Positions 49,190 through 59,447 are shown, numbered from the stretch's first letter. The stretch is DNA of 64,000 bases from Candidatus Latescibacterota bacterium (GCA_020633725.1 JACKDC010000003.1:434001-498000); one strand, 5' to 3'. Notes: generated by a model not told the origin, from the letters alone. Translations and numbers: made by a program.

Positions 49190-49306
49190 CTAACCCTGGC
49201 GCTGCTTGTGCCGGGGATTCTTCTTGCAGATGACCCGCACCACACCACGGCGGCGGATCACCTTGCAGTGCTCGCAAATCGGCTTGACTGAAGCGCGAAC
49301 CTTCAT
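49190..49306 (-). CDS. rpmJ: 50S ribosomal protein L36
   Basis: A 38-residue gene easily missed because of its size: MKVRASVKPICEHCKVIRRR...CKKNPRHKQRQG, with the C-x2-C...C...H zinc-ribbon ligands. ATG 49306; TAG ends at 49190, 22 bases before the rpsM start. Confidence 0.96.
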   Translation of the reverse strand: MKVRASVKPICEHCKVIRRRGVVRVICKKNPRHKQRQG

Positions 49307-49341
49307 CTCGACCTCGTTTCCGCGCGGCGCTGTCGCCGGCG

Positions 49342-49560
49342 CTACTTGTATCTGTAGACGATGCGCCCCCGGGTCAGATCGTAGGGCGAGAGCTCCACCG
49401 TCACCTTGTCGCCAGGCAGGATGCGGATGAGATGCATTCGCATCTTGCCGGCCACGTGGGCCAGGACCGTGTGGTTGTTCTCGAGCTCGACACGAAACAT
49501 CGCGTTCGAGAGGGCCTCGATGACGGTCCCTTCCACAGAAATGGCACCTTGCTTGGCCAC
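49342..49560 (-). CDS. infA: translation initiation factor IF-1
   Basis: 72 residues, OB-fold: MAKQGAISVEGTVIEALSNAMFRVELENNHTVLAHVAGKMRMHLIRILPGDKV. GTG start at 49560 with GGAGG five bases upstream. Blocks the A site during initiation. Fourteen bases after map. Confidence 0.98.
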   Translation of the reverse strand: MAKQGAISVEGTVIEALSNAMFRVELENNHTVLAHVAGKMRMHLIRILPGDKVTVELSPYDLTRGRIVYRYK

Positions 49561-49574
49561 AATACCTCCGCGTC

Positions 49575-50318
49575 TCAGGCGGTGAGGATCACGGGACCAT
49601 CGGCCGTGATGGCTACCGTGTGCTCGAAGTGCGCGGACAGCTTGCCGTCCGCCGTCACCACCGTCCAGTCGTCGGCCAGCGTGCGCACCGCCTCGCGGCC
49701 TTCGTTCACCATCGGCTCGATCGCGAGCACCAGGCCCGGCACCAGCTCGGGGCCCTTGCCGGGAGGCCCAAAATTGGGCACTTGCGGCTCTTCGTGCAAG
49801 GCCCAGCCGATGCCGTGCCCCACCAGCTCGCGAACCACCGTGTAGCCGTGGGCCTCCACGAAGACCTGCACGGCGTGGGAGATGTCTCCCAGGCGCCCCC
49901 CCGGCCTGGCCTGGGCGATGCCGGCGGCCAGGGACTGGCGCGTCACGTCCATCAGTCGGGCCGCGGCGGGGCTGATCTGCCCCACGGCGAAGGTCTCGCA
50001 GGCGTCGGCGTAGTAGCCGTCTTTCTCCACGCCCACGTCGATGCTGACCAGATCGCCCTCTTTCAGGACCTGCTCGCCGGGTATCCCGTGCACCACCGCC
50101 TCGTTGACGGAGATGCAGGCACTGCCCGGGAAGCCATGGTAGCCCCGGAAGGCCGGTCGCGCTCCCTCGCTCTCGATGCTCTCGCGCACGACGACGTCCA
50201 GTTCCCCCGTCGTGACGCCGGGCCGCACCGCGGCCCCCGCCTTGTCCAGCGCCCTGCGCAGGACCTTGCCCGCCGCGCGCATGGCCGCGATGTCGGCGTC
50301 GTTCTTGAGCCGGATCAC
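49575..50318 (-). CDS. map: methionine aminopeptidase, type I
   Basis: 247 residues of the pita-bread fold; metal ligands D, D, H, E, E are seen in SIDVGVEKDGYYADACETF, LVGHGIGWALHEEP and LAIEPMVNEG, FEHTVAI. Removes N-terminal Met from nascent proteins. GTG 50318 overlaps the adk stop (GTGA). No N-terminal zinc-finger extension. Confidence 0.97.
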   Translation of the reverse strand: MIRLKNDADIAAMRAAGKVLRRALDKAGAAVRPGVTTGELDVVVRESIESEGARPAFRGYHGFPGSACISVNEAVVHGIPGEQVLKEGDLVSIDVGVEKDGYYADACETFAVGQISPAAARLMDVTRQSLAAGIAQARPGGRLGDISHAVQVFVEAHGYTVVRELVGHGIGWALHEEPQVPNFGPPGKGPELVPGLVLAIEPMVNEGREAVRTLADDWTVVTADGKLSAHFEHTVAITADGPVILTA

Positions 50319-51004
50319 GCCGGCTCCCCGTCGCCGAAGCGGTCGCGCAGGATCGAGGAGATCGCGTCGGTCACGGCGTCCATCGGCTGCGAACCGTCGA
50401 TGCCCACGACCTTGTCCTGGTCCTCGTAGTAGTCGATCACAGGACGCGTCTGCTCCTCGTAGACGTCCAGGCGGTCGCGAATCGTCCGCTCCTGGTCGTC
50501 GTCCCGCTGGTAGAAGCGGCCGCCATCCGGCGCCTCGCCCTCCGCGGGAATCTCGCCGCCCGGACCGGCCAGGTGGCCCAGCTCCTCGCGGCTGTAGATG
50601 CGCCCCGAGTCGCGGTTCACGCGGCGCCCGCTCAGGCGTCGCACCACTTCCTCGGGCTTGACCTGGATCAAGAGCCCCAGGTCGATGTCCGTGCCCGCCG
50701 CGCCCAGCAGGGTGCCGAGGCCCTCGGCCTGGGCCCGCGTCCGCGGGAAACCGTCCAGGATCCAGCCGGCCTCGCAGTCCGGCTGCGTCAGGCGCCGGTT
50801 CACCATGGCCAGCACGATGTCGTCGCCGACCAGCTGCCCCGCCTCCATGATCGCCTGGGCCTTTCGCCCCAGCTCCGTGCCGGAGGCCACTTCCGCCCGC
50901 AGGATGTCGCCCGTCGAGATGTGCGCGATCCCGTACTGCTGCTTGATTCGCGCCGCTTGGGTCCCCTTTCCGGAACCCGGCGCTCCCAGGATGACCAGAT
51001 GCAC
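50315..51004 (-). CDS. adk: adenylate kinase
   Basis: 229 residues, long-lid type. P-loop GAPGSGKGTQAA, DGFPRTRAQAEGL and the lid region RLSGRRVNRDSGRIYSREEL. The lid carries no four-Cys zinc site. GTG 51004 with GGAGG seven bases upstream, two bases after secY. Interconverts ATP + AMP and 2 ADP. Confidence 0.97.
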   Translation of the reverse strand: MHLVILGAPGSGKGTQAARIKQQYGIAHISTGDILRAEVASGTELGRKAQAIMEAGQLVGDDIVLAMVNRRLTQPDCEAGWILDGFPRTRAQAEGLGTLLGAAGTDIDLGLLIQVKPEEVVRRLSGRRVNRDSGRIYSREELGHLAGPGGEIPAEGEAPDGGRFYQRDDDQERTIRDRLDVYEEQTRPVIDYYEDQDKVVGIDGSQPMDAVTDAISSILRDRFGDGEPA

Positions 51005-51006
51005 GC

Positions 51007-52305
<1,299 letters not shown>

Positions 52306-52351
52306 CTGGGATTGGTCTCCTCGGCTATGAGAGGACGCGGCAGCCCGTGGG

Positions 52352-52795
52352 CTAGCCGGCCACCTCGATCGTCCCGCCTGCCTTCTCGATCAGCTCACGC
52401 GCCTTGGCGCTGCACTTGTCAAGGCGCACGGTCAGCGCGCGGGCCACCGACCCGTCGCCCAGCAGCTTCACCGGACGATTGCGCTTGCTGATGATCCCGT
52501 GCTCGTAGAGCGTCGCCGCGGTCACCTCGACGCCTTCGGGCAGGCGCACGAGCTGGCCCACGTTCACGAGCTGGTACTCGACGCGGAAGATGTTCGTGAA
52601 GCCCCGCTTCGGAACGCGGCGCTGAATCGGCATCTGACCGCCTTCGAACCAGGCGCGCTGCGGCGAGCCGGAACGCGAGCGCTGGCCCTTGTGGCCGCGG
52701 CCGCTGGTCTTGCCGGAGCCGCTGCCGGGGCCGCGCCCCACGCGCTTGCCCGAGCGGGTGGCTCCGGGAGCCGGCTTGAGTTCGTTGAGCTTCAT
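52352..52795 (-). CDS. rplO: 50S ribosomal protein L15
   Basis: 147 residues with the Gly/Arg-rich N-terminus RVGRGPGSGSGKTSGRGHKGQRSRSG, FEGGQMPIQRRVPKRGF and C-terminal KCSAKARELIEKAGGTIEV. ATG 52795, one base after the rpmD stop. Binds 23S rRNA late in assembly. Confidence 0.97.
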   Translation of the reverse strand: MKLNELKPAPGATRSGKRVGRGPGSGSGKTSGRGHKGQRSRSGSPQRAWFEGGQMPIQRRVPKRGFTNIFRVEYQLVNVGQLVRLPEGVEVTAATLYEHGIISKRNRPVKLLGDGSVARALTVRLDKCSAKARELIEKAGGTIEVAG

Positions 52796-52796
52796 G

Positions 52797-52985
52797 CTAC
52801 TCCTCCGTCTCCTCGACGCGAACCATGTGCCGCACCTTGAACACCATGCCGCGAATCTGCGGGGTGTCGTCGTGCACCACGGTGTGGTGCATGCGGTGCA
52901 GGCCGAGCGCGGCGATGGTGCGCTTGGCCTTCTCCTTGTTTCCGATCAGCGACCGCGTCTGGGTCACCTTGAGTCGCTTGGCCAT
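52797..52985 (-). CDS. rpmD: 50S ribosomal protein L30
   Basis: 62 residues: MAKRLKVTQTRSLIGNKEKAKRTIAALGLHRMHHTV..., the usual L30 fold, with an acidic end (VEETEE). ATG 52985, two bases after rpsE. Present here although absent from many bacteria. Confidence 0.96.
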   Translation of the reverse strand: MAKRLKVTQTRSLIGNKEKAKRTIAALGLHRMHHTVVHDDTPQIRGMVFKVRHMVRVEETEE

Positions 52986-52987
52986 GA

Positions 52988-53563
52988 TCAGGCCTCCTCG
53001 CTGCTCTTGGCGATGTTGAACATGCGGCCGACCGAGATCCCGCGGCGCTTGGCCACGTCCGAGGCGCTGCGCATGCGGCGCAGGCCCTCCATGGTGGCGC
53101 GCACCATGTTGTGGGGGTTGTTCGACCCCAGGGACTTGGTCAGGATGTCGGAGATGCCCGCAGCCTCCAGCACCGCGCGCACCGGACCGCCGGCGATCAC
53201 GCCGGTACCCGGCGCGGCCGGCTTCAGCAGGACGCGCCCGGCGCCGTAGTGGCCCACGACCCGGAACGGCACCGTGCGGTTCTCGAAGCGCTGCACGGGA
53301 CCCATGTTCTTGCGGGCCGCGTCCGTGCCCTTGCGCACGGCCTCGGAGATTTCCCGGGCCTTGCCCAGACCGGTGCCCACCTGACCGTTGCCGTCGCCCA
53401 CCGCCACCAGCGCGGTGAAGCTGAAGTTCTTGCCACCCTTCACGGTCTTCGACACGCGGTTGATGGCCACGACCTTCTCGATCAGATTGGAGCGCTCTTC
53501 CTCCTGCTGCTGGTCGCGGCGGCGGCGAGGGCGCTGGTCCCGCTGGTCTCTGCCTCGAATCAC
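52988..53563 (-). CDS. rpsE: 30S ribosomal protein S5
   Basis: 191 residues. The core starts LIEKVVAINRVSKTVKGGKNFSFTALVAVGDGNGQVGTG and ends with the platform motif. It is preceded by an about 25-residue Arg/Gln-rich extension (IRGRDQRDQRPRRRRDQQQEEER) not seen in E. coli. GTG 53563, G-rich upstream (TAGGGGG). Fidelity protein next to the decoding site. Confidence 0.95.
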   Translation of the reverse strand: MIRGRDQRDQRPRRRRDQQQEEERSNLIEKVVAINRVSKTVKGGKNFSFTALVAVGDGNGQVGTGLGKAREISEAVRKGTDAARKNMGPVQRFENRTVPFRVVGHYGAGRVLLKPAAPGTGVIAGGPVRAVLEAAGISDILTKSLGSNNPHNMVRATMEGLRRMRSASDVAKRRGISVGRMFNIAKSSEEA

Positions 53564-53573
53564 TGTCTACCCC

Positions 53574-53945
53574 CTAGAATTCGAGTCCCGCCTTGCGGGC
53601 GGCTTCGGCCAGGGCCTTGACCCGGCCGTGATAGAGAAAGCCGCCGCGGTCGAAGACGACGGATTTGATGCCCTTGGCCTGCGCGGCCTCCGCGATGATC
53701 TTGCCCACCTCGCGGGCGCTGGCCATCTTCTGCGATTCGCCCTCGCCCGGCGCGGCCGTCAGCTTGAGGCTGTTCGCGCTGGCGAGCGTGACGCGCTGCT
53801 CGTCGTCGATGAGCTGCGCGTAGATGTTGGTCAGGCTGCGGTACACCGACAGCCGCGGCCGGTTGCTCGTGCCGGCCACGCCGCGGCGGATGCGGCGGTG
53901 GCGCTTGGTGCGCTGCAGCTTGCGATCGAACGTCTTGATGGACAT
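53574..53945 (-). CDS. rplR: 50S ribosomal protein L18
   Basis: 123 residues: basic N-terminus RKLQRTKRHRRIRRGVAGTSNRPRLSVYRSLTNIYAQLI, then ending LAEAARKAGLEF. Binds 5S rRNA with L5 and L25. ATG 53945, ten bases before the rpsE start is reached. Confidence 0.97.
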   Translation of the reverse strand: MSIKTFDRKLQRTKRHRRIRRGVAGTSNRPRLSVYRSLTNIYAQLIDDEQRVTLASANSLKLTAAPGEGESQKMASAREVGKIIAEAAQAKGIKSVVFDRGGFLYHGRVKALAEAARKAGLEF

Positions 53946-53953
53946 GGCGACTC

Positions 53954-54499
53954 CTAGCCCTTCGCCGAGGCCTTGCCGGCCTTGCGGATGATTTGCTCGC
54001 CCTTGTAGCGGATGCCCTTGCCCTTGTAGGGCTCCGGGGGGCGCCAGGACCGGATGTTGGCGGCCGTCTGGCCCACCACTTCCTTGTCGTGCCCCATCAC
54101 CTTGATCACCGTGGGCTGCGGCACCTCGAAGCTGATGCCCGCCGGCGGCTCGACCACCACGGGGTGGGAGTACGCCAGCGCCAGGTGCAGGTCGCTGCCC
54201 TTGAGCTCGGCGCGGTAGCCGACGCCCACGATCTCGAGCTCCTTCGTGAAGCCCGCGGACACGCCCTCCACCATGTTGGCGAGCAGCGTGCGCGTCAGAC
54301 CGTGCTGGGCCCGGTGCGTGCGCGACTCGCTGGGGCGCTCCACGCGGACCTCGGCGTCCTCCACCACGACCTTCATCTCGGGGTTGAGCCGACGGCTGAG
54401 TTCGCCCTTGGGACCCTTGACCGTGCAGTGACCGTCGGCTGTGTGCGTCACGGTGACGCCGGCCGGCACGGGAATGGGCTTCTTGCCAATGCGCGACAT
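53954..54499 (-). CDS. rplF: 50S ribosomal protein L6
   Basis: 181 residues: MSRIGKKPIPVPAGVTVT, CTVKGPKGELSR and the C-terminal RSWRPPEPYKGKGIRYKGEQIIRKAGK. ATG 54499 with GGAGG six bases upstream; a longer in-frame reading to 54637 overlaps rpsH and lacks homology. Near the sarcin-ricin loop where EF-G binds. Confidence 0.97.
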   Translation of the reverse strand: MSRIGKKPIPVPAGVTVTHTADGHCTVKGPKGELSRRLNPEMKVVVEDAEVRVERPSESRTHRAQHGLTRTLLANMVEGVSAGFTKELEIVGVGYRAELKGSDLHLALAYSHPVVVEPPAGISFEVPQPTVIKVMGHDKEVVGQTAANIRSWRPPEPYKGKGIRYKGEQIIRKAGKASAKG

Positions 54500-54509
54500 G
54501 TCTTGCCTC

Positions 54510-54908
54510 CTACCAGATCTGGCAGAGAACCTCGCCGCCAACGCCCCGCTGACGGGCCTCGTTGCCGGTGAGGATGCCCTGGCTGGTGGAAAGGACGACG
54601 ACGCCGTAGCCGCCAAGCACGCGCGGAATCTCGCCACTCTTGGCGTAGATCCGGCGGCCGGGCTTGCTGACCCGCTGGAGGCCCTCGATGACGGGCGCGC
54701 TGTCCTCGTTGTACTTCAGATAGATCCGCAGGAGACCCTGCTTGCCATCCTCCACGAACTTCACGTCGTTCACATAGCCCTGCTCGCGCAAGATCTTGGC
54801 GATCTCGCCCTTGATTCGCGAGGCCGGGATATCCACGCGCGCATGCTTGGCGCGGGTAGCATTACGAATTCTCGTCAGGAAGTCCGCAATGGGATCGGTC
54901 ATCGACAT
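54510..54908 (-). CDS. rpsH: 30S ribosomal protein S8
   Basis: 132 residues: MSMTDPIADFLTRIRNATRAKHARVDIPASRIKGEIAKIL and the C-terminal STSQGILTGNEARQRGVGGEVLCQIW. ATG 54908. In E. coli S8 represses this operon; no matching mRNA site was identified here. Confidence 0.97.
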   Translation of the reverse strand: MSMTDPIADFLTRIRNATRAKHARVDIPASRIKGEIAKILREQGYVNDVKFVEDGKQGLLRIYLKYNEDSAPVIEGLQRVSKPGRRIYAKSGEIPRVLGGYGVVVLSTSQGILTGNEARQRGVGGEVLCQIW

Positions 54909-54942
54909 GAGCTAACCCTCGTTTCGCTGCTCTGTAGTCCTG

Positions 54943-55128
54943 TTACCAGCTGGCCTTGACGACGCCCGGGATTTCCCCGCGCAGGGCCATCTCACGGAAG
55001 CAGATGCGGCAGATGCCGAACTTGCGCATGTAGCCTCGCGGGCGTCCGCAGCGCCTGCAGCGCGTGTAGCTGCGGACCTGGAACTTGGGCTTCCGACTGG
55101 ATTTGACGATCAGGCACTTCTTGGCCAC
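54943..55128 (-). CDS. rpsN: 30S ribosomal protein S14, zinc-binding short form
   Basis: 61 residues with two CxxC pairs (TRCRRCGRPRG and GICRICFREMA), the zinc-ribbon type S14. GTG 55128 with GAGGTATCAGC upstream. Binds 16S 3' domain. Confidence 0.96.
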   Translation of the reverse strand: MAKKCLIVKSSRKPKFQVRSYTRCRRCGRPRGYMRKFGICRICFREMALRGEIPGVVKASW

Positions 55129-55158
55129 GCTGATACCTCTTTGCGTTTTCGCTCGGGA

Positions 55159-55701
55159 CTAGTTGCGACGGAACGGCATGTTCAGGAGTCGCAGCAGTTC
55201 CATCGCTTCCTCGTCCGTCTCGGCGCTCGTGACGAAGTTGATGTCCATCCCCTGGATCCGGCTGATCTTGTCGAAGTCGATCTCGGGGAACATGATCTGT
55301 TCCTTGATGCCGAGGTTGTAGTTGCCCCGGCCATCGAAACTCTTGGTGGGCACGCCGCGGAAGTCGCGCACGCGCGGCAGCGCCACGTTCACCAGGCGGT
55401 CCAGGAACTCCCACATGCGGGCGCCGCGCAGCGTCACCTTGAGACCCACGGGCATGCCCTCGCGGATCTTGAAGTTCGCAACGGACTTGCGCGCCGCGTT
55501 GACCCGGGGCTTCTGGCCCGTGATGGTCGTCAGCTCGGCCTCGGCGGCCTTGATCATGTTCTCGTTCCGCGCGCCCTCGCCCACGCCCATGTTGACGACG
55601 ATCTTCATCAGACGGGGCACCTGCATGGGGTTCCCGTAGTTGAACTTCGCCTGCAGGGCGGGCGCCACGTTCTCTCTGTAGTAGGCCTTCAACCTCGCCA
55701 T
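55159..55701 (-). CDS. rplE: 50S ribosomal protein L5
   Basis: 180 residues: YRENVAPALQAKFNYGNPMQVPRLMKIVVNMGVGEG, KPRVNAARKSVANFKIREGMP, DINFVTSAETDEEAMELLRLLNMPFR. 5S-binding protein contacting P-site tRNA. ATG 55701. Confidence 0.98.
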   Translation of the reverse strand: MARLKAYYRENVAPALQAKFNYGNPMQVPRLMKIVVNMGVGEGARNENMIKAAEAELTTITGQKPRVNAARKSVANFKIREGMPVGLKVTLRGARMWEFLDRLVNVALPRVRDFRGVPTKSFDGRGNYNLGIKEQIMFPEIDFDKISRIQGMDINFVTSAETDEEAMELLRLLNMPFRRN

Positions 55702-55722
55702 TTCCGTTTCCTTTCCTCGGGC

Positions 55723-55956
55723 CTAGGGGCGCGAGCCCTTCTCGAGCAGCCGCACGTTCGAGACGTGGATCGGCGCTTCCTTCTCGATAATGCCGCCGGG
55801 GTCCTGCTGGCTGCGCGCCTTCTGGTGGCGCTTGACCAGGTTCACCTTCTCGACGATCACGCGCTCCTTCTCCGGGAAGACCTTGAGCACCTTCCCCTTG
55901 AGCCCCTTGTGGGCGCCGGCGATCACCTCGACGGTATCGTTTTTCGCGATCTTCAC
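55723..55956 (-). CDS. rplX: 50S ribosomal protein L24
   Basis: 77 residues, short for the family: KOW motif DTVEVIAGAHKGLKGKVLKVFPEKERVIVEKVN, ending NVRLLEKGSRP. ATG 55956. Assembly initiator of the 50S subunit. Confidence 0.95.
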   Translation of the reverse strand: MKIAKNDTVEVIAGAHKGLKGKVLKVFPEKERVIVEKVNLVKRHQKARSQQDPGGIIEKEAPIHVSNVRLLEKGSRP

Positions 55957-55968
55957 GGCTTCACCTCG

Positions 55969-56337
55969 CTAGAGCACTTCGGGCGCGAGCGAAACGATCT
56001 TCATGAATCGCTTCTCGCGCAGTTCGCGGGCCACGGGGCCGAAGATGCGGGTCCCCACCGGCTCGTTCTGCTGGTTGATGATCACGGCCGCGTTCTGGTC
56101 GAAGCGGATGTAGGAACCGTCCCGGCGCCGCACTTCCTTGCGCGTCCGCACGACGACCGCGCGCGCCACCTGGCCGCTCTTGACCGTGCCGTTGGGCAGG
56201 GCCTGCTTCACCGCCACCGTGATGATGTCGCCCACCGAGGCGTACTTCCGGCGGGTGCCGCCCAGCACCTTGATGCACTGGGCCTTCTTCGCGCCGGAGT
56301 TGTCCGCGATGACCAACATGGTCTCCTGCTGAATCAT
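55969..56337 (-). CDS. rplN: 50S ribosomal protein L14
   Basis: 122 residues: MIQQETMLVIADNSGAKKAQCIKVLGG, VRTRKEVRRRDGSYIRFDQNAAVI and FGPVARELREKRFMKIVSLAPEVL. Exactly the family length. ATG 56337. Confidence 0.98.
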   Translation of the reverse strand: MIQQETMLVIADNSGAKKAQCIKVLGGTRRKYASVGDIITVAVKQALPNGTVKSGQVARAVVVRTRKEVRRRDGSYIRFDQNAAVIINQQNEPVGTRIFGPVARELREKRFMKIVSLAPEVL

Positions 56338-56350
56338 TTCCCTCGCCCCC

Positions 56351-56614
56351 TTACTCGGCGCGCTTGACGATTTCGAAGACGCGCCAGCGCTTCGTCTTGC
56401 TCAAGGGACGCGTGGCCATCACGCGGACCAGATCGCCCACGCGACAGCTGTTGTCAGCGTCGTGCGCGACCACCTTGCTCGTGCGCTTGTAGTACCGCTT
56501 GTAGCGCGGATGCGGAATGCGGCGCTCGACGTTGACCACCACCGTCTGCTCCATCTTGTCGCTGACGACGGTCCCCAGCAGGGTCTTGCGCAGATTCCGG
56601 GTCCTGTCTTCCAT
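56351..56614 (-). CDS. rpsQ: 30S ribosomal protein S17
   Basis: 87 residues: RKTLLGTVVSDKMEQTVVVNVERRIPHPRYKRYYKRT and RPLSKTKRWRVFEIV, OB-fold. ATG 56614, 15 bases after rpmC. Confidence 0.97.
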   Translation of the reverse strand: MEDRTRNLRKTLLGTVVSDKMEQTVVVNVERRIPHPRYKRYYKRTSKVVAHDADNSCRVGDLVRVMATRPLSKTKRWRVFEIVKRAE

Positions 56615-56629
56615 CCTCGACTCCTATCC

Positions 56630-56830
56630 TTACTGAGCCCGCTCCTGCTGGCGCTCGCTCAGCAGGGACTTGATCCGCGCGAGGTCGCGACGCGCCTTGC
56701 GGATATTGAGGGGGTTGTCCAGCTGTCCGAGGCCGTGACGGAGCTTCATGTTGAAGAGCTCCTCGGCCATCTCCCGCTCCTTCGCCTCCAGCTCCTGGAG
56801 GGTCAGGTCGCGCATCTCGTTCATCTTCAT
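56630..56830 (-). CDS. rpmC: 50S ribosomal protein L29
   Basis: 66 residues, helical hairpin: MRDLTLQELEAKEREMAEELFNMKLRHGLGQLDNPLNIRKARRDLARIKSLL. ATG start in a run MKMNEMRD; the first Met is taken from the GGAG spacing. At the tunnel exit. Confidence 0.95.
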   Translation of the reverse strand: MKMNEMRDLTLQELEAKEREMAEELFNMKLRHGLGQLDNPLNIRKARRDLARIKSLLSERQQERAQ

Positions 56831-56840
56831 CGGGGTCTCC

Positions 56841-57251
<411 letters not shown>

Positions 57252-57253
57252 GA

Positions 57254-57925
57254 CTAGATCGCCTCCTGCACCTGGTTGCTCAGCTCGCGCTTGAAGTCCC
57301 GCGGGAAGACGTCGTTCACGTAGACCCAGACCTTGACGCCGATGGTGCCGAAGGTGGTCTTCGCGGTGCTCGTCCCGTAGTCGATGTCCGCGCGCAGCGT
57401 GTGCAGGGGCACCTCACCGTCGTGGTAGTGCTCCACGCGGGCGATCTCCGAGCCGCCCAGGCGGCCGCCGCACTGGATCTTGATCCCGCGGGCGCCCATG
57501 CGCATGGCCGACGTGATGGACTTCTTCATGGCGCGCCGGAAGCTCACGCGGTTCTCCAGCTGGGAGGCCACGTGCTCGCTCACGAGCTGCGCGCTCAGCT
57601 CCGGCTTCTTGACTTCCTTGATGTTCAGGTACACCTGCTTGCCGGTCAGGTGATTCAGCTGGTCGCGGAGCAGGTCCACTTCCTGGCCCTTGCGGCCGAT
57701 CACCATGCCGGGGCGCGCGGTGTAGATGTTCACCGTCACCTTCTTCGTGGAGCGCTCGATCGTCACCCGCGCGATGCCGGCGCGGAAGAGGCGCTGCTTC
57801 ACGAAGCGGCGGATCGTCACGTCCTCGTTGAGCCAGTCGGCGTAGTTCTTGGTGGCGAACCAGCGCGAATCCCAGGTCCTGATGACCCCGAGACGGAAGC
57901 CGGTCGGATGAGTCTTCTGACCCAC
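57254..57925 (-). CDS. rpsC: 30S ribosomal protein S3
   Basis: 223 residues: MGQKTHPTGFRLGVIRTWDSRWF, KH domain GMVIGRKGQEVDLLRDQLNHL, and the C-terminal domain IARVEHYHDGEVPLHTLRADIDYG. GTG 57925 with AAGGAGGAG upstream. Part of the mRNA entry helicase. Confidence 0.98.
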   Translation of the reverse strand: MGQKTHPTGFRLGVIRTWDSRWFATKNYADWLNEDVTIRRFVKQRLFRAGIARVTIERSTKKVTVNIYTARPGMVIGRKGQEVDLLRDQLNHLTGKQVYLNIKEVKKPELSAQLVSEHVASQLENRVSFRRAMKKSITSAMRMGARGIKIQCGGRLGGSEIARVEHYHDGEVPLHTLRADIDYGTSTAKTTFGTIGVKVWVYVNDVFPRDFKRELSNQVQEAI

Positions 57926-57936
57926 GGTGCTCCTCC

Positions 57937-58281
57937 TTACTTCTGGCCCAGTTCGACGAACAGGTGGCTCGTGCGCTTGCGCACGCGGTAGGCGCGGCCC
58001 TGCGCACGGGCGCGGATGCGCTTCATGGTCGGACCCTCGTCTGCGTAGATCGTCGCCACCACGAGGCGGTCGACGTCCACCGGGTTCTGCTCGCTGGCCA
58101 GGTCCGTGGCGTTGGCCACCGCGGACTTGATCACGCGGTAGATCGGCAGCGCCGCGCCCTTGTTCATGTGCTTGAGGACGTTCATCGCCTCGTTCACGTT
58201 CATGCCGCGCACGATGTTGACCACCTGGCGCATCTTGAACGGAGAGATCCGCACGAACTTCGCGCTTGCCTTGGCAGGCAT
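57937..58281 (-). CDS. rplV: 50S ribosomal protein L22
   Basis: 114 residues: AKFVRISPFKMRQVVNIVRGMNVNEAMNVLKHMNKGAALPIYRVIKSAVANAT and the tunnel loop RIRARAQGRAYRVRKRTSH. ATG 58281. Confidence 0.97.
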   Translation of the reverse strand: MPAKASAKFVRISPFKMRQVVNIVRGMNVNEAMNVLKHMNKGAALPIYRVIKSAVANATDLASEQNPVDVDRLVVATIYADEGPTMKRIRARAQGRAYRVRKRTSHLFVELGQK

Positions 58282-58299
58282 CTCAGTACCTCCAGGTCT

Positions 58300-58563
58300 C
58301 TACTTTTTGCCCGCGTGCGAGCGGAAGGTGCGGGTCGGGGCGAACTCGCCCAGCTTGTGACCCACCATGTTCTCCGTGACGTACACGGGGATGAACTTGT
58401 TGCCGTTGTGCACGGCCAGCGTGTGCCCCACGAACTCCGGCGAGATGGTGCAGCGCCGCGCCCAGGTCTTGACGACCTTCTTCTCGCCCTTGTTGTTCAT
58501 CCCCTCGAGACGCTGCAGCAAGCGCAGATCGATGTAGGGGCCCTTCTTCAATGAACGCGACAA
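58300..58563 (-). CDS. rpsS: 30S ribosomal protein S19
   Basis: 87 residues: MSRSLKKGPYIDLRLLQRLEG, WARRCTISPEFVGHTLAVHNGNKFIPVYVTENMVGHKLGEFAPTRTFRSHAG. TTG start at 58563 with AGGAGG six bases upstream, an unusual start for a ribosomal protein. Confidence 0.97.
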   Translation of the reverse strand: MSRSLKKGPYIDLRLLQRLEGMNNKGEKKVVKTWARRCTISPEFVGHTLAVHNGNKFIPVYVTENMVGHKLGEFAPTRTFRSHAGKK

Positions 58564-58592
58564 TGGATTGCCTCCTCAGTCGTTCAAGCTGC

Positions 58593-59429
58593 CTAGGCGG
58601 ACTTGCTCTTCCGCCGACGGACGATGAAGCGGTCCGTGGGGTTGTTCTTCTTGCGCGTGCGGTAGCCCTTGGTCGGCGTGCCCCAGGGGGACACCGGGTG
58701 ACGGCCGCCGGAGGTCTTGCCCTCGCCGCCGCCGTGGGGGTGGTCCACCGGGTTCATGGCCACACCGCGCACCTTCGGCCGCCGGCCCCGCCAGCGCGAC
58801 GCGCCCGCCTTGCCGAGCATCACGTTCTCGTGCTCCAGGTTGCCCACCTGGCCGAGCGTGGCGTAGCACTCGCGGTGGACCTGGCGCATCTCGCCGCTGG
58901 GCATGCGCAGGAGGCAGTACTCGCCGTCCTTCGCCATGAGCTGCATGTAGGACCCGGCGCTGCGGGCCAGCTGGCCGCCCTTGCCGATCTTCAGCTCCAC
59001 GTTGTGCAGCGTCGAACCCAGGGGGATGTCCTTCAGCGGCATCGCGTTGCCCACGCGGATCTCCGCGCCGGGCCCGGAGACCAGCTCGTCGCCCACGTTC
59101 AGCCCGTTCGGCGCCAGGATGTAGCGCTTCTCGCCGTCGGCGTAGTGCAGCAGCGCGATGCGGGCCGTGCGGTTCGGATCGTACTCGATCGTGGCCACCT
59201 TGGCCGGCACGCCCAGCTTGTTCCGCTTGAAGTCGATGCGGCGGTACTGGCGCTTGTGGCCGCCACCGCGGCGCCGGCTCGTGATGTGCCCGTGGTTGTT
59301 GCGGCCGCCGCTCTTCTTGATCGGCTCCAGCAGGCTCTTCTCGGGCTTGTCGGTGGTGATCTCGCCGAAGTCGGAAACCGTGCGATAGCGCTGGCTCGGA
59401 GTCCGCGGCTTGAACTTCTTGATTCCCAT
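58593..59429 (-). CDS. rplB: 50S ribosomal protein L2
   Basis: 278 residues: MGIKKFKPRTPSQRYRTVSDF, GRNNHGHITSRRRGGGHKRQYR, and the conserved C-terminal GVAMNPVDHPHGGGEGKTSGGRHPVSPWG. ATG 59429. Near the peptidyl-transferase centre and needed for subunit joining. Confidence 0.98.
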   Translation of the reverse strand: MGIKKFKPRTPSQRYRTVSDFGEITTDKPEKSLLEPIKKSGGRNNHGHITSRRRGGGHKRQYRRIDFKRNKLGVPAKVATIEYDPNRTARIALLHYADGEKRYILAPNGLNVGDELVSGPGAEIRVGNAMPLKDIPLGSTLHNVELKIGKGGQLARSAGSYMQLMAKDGEYCLLRMPSGEMRQVHRECYATLGQVGNLEHENVMLGKAGASRWRGRRPKVRGVAMNPVDHPHGGGEGKTSGGRHPVSPWGTPTKGYRTRKKNNPTDRFIVRRRKSKSA

Positions 59430-59447
59430 GCTCGCTCTCCTCGCCTG

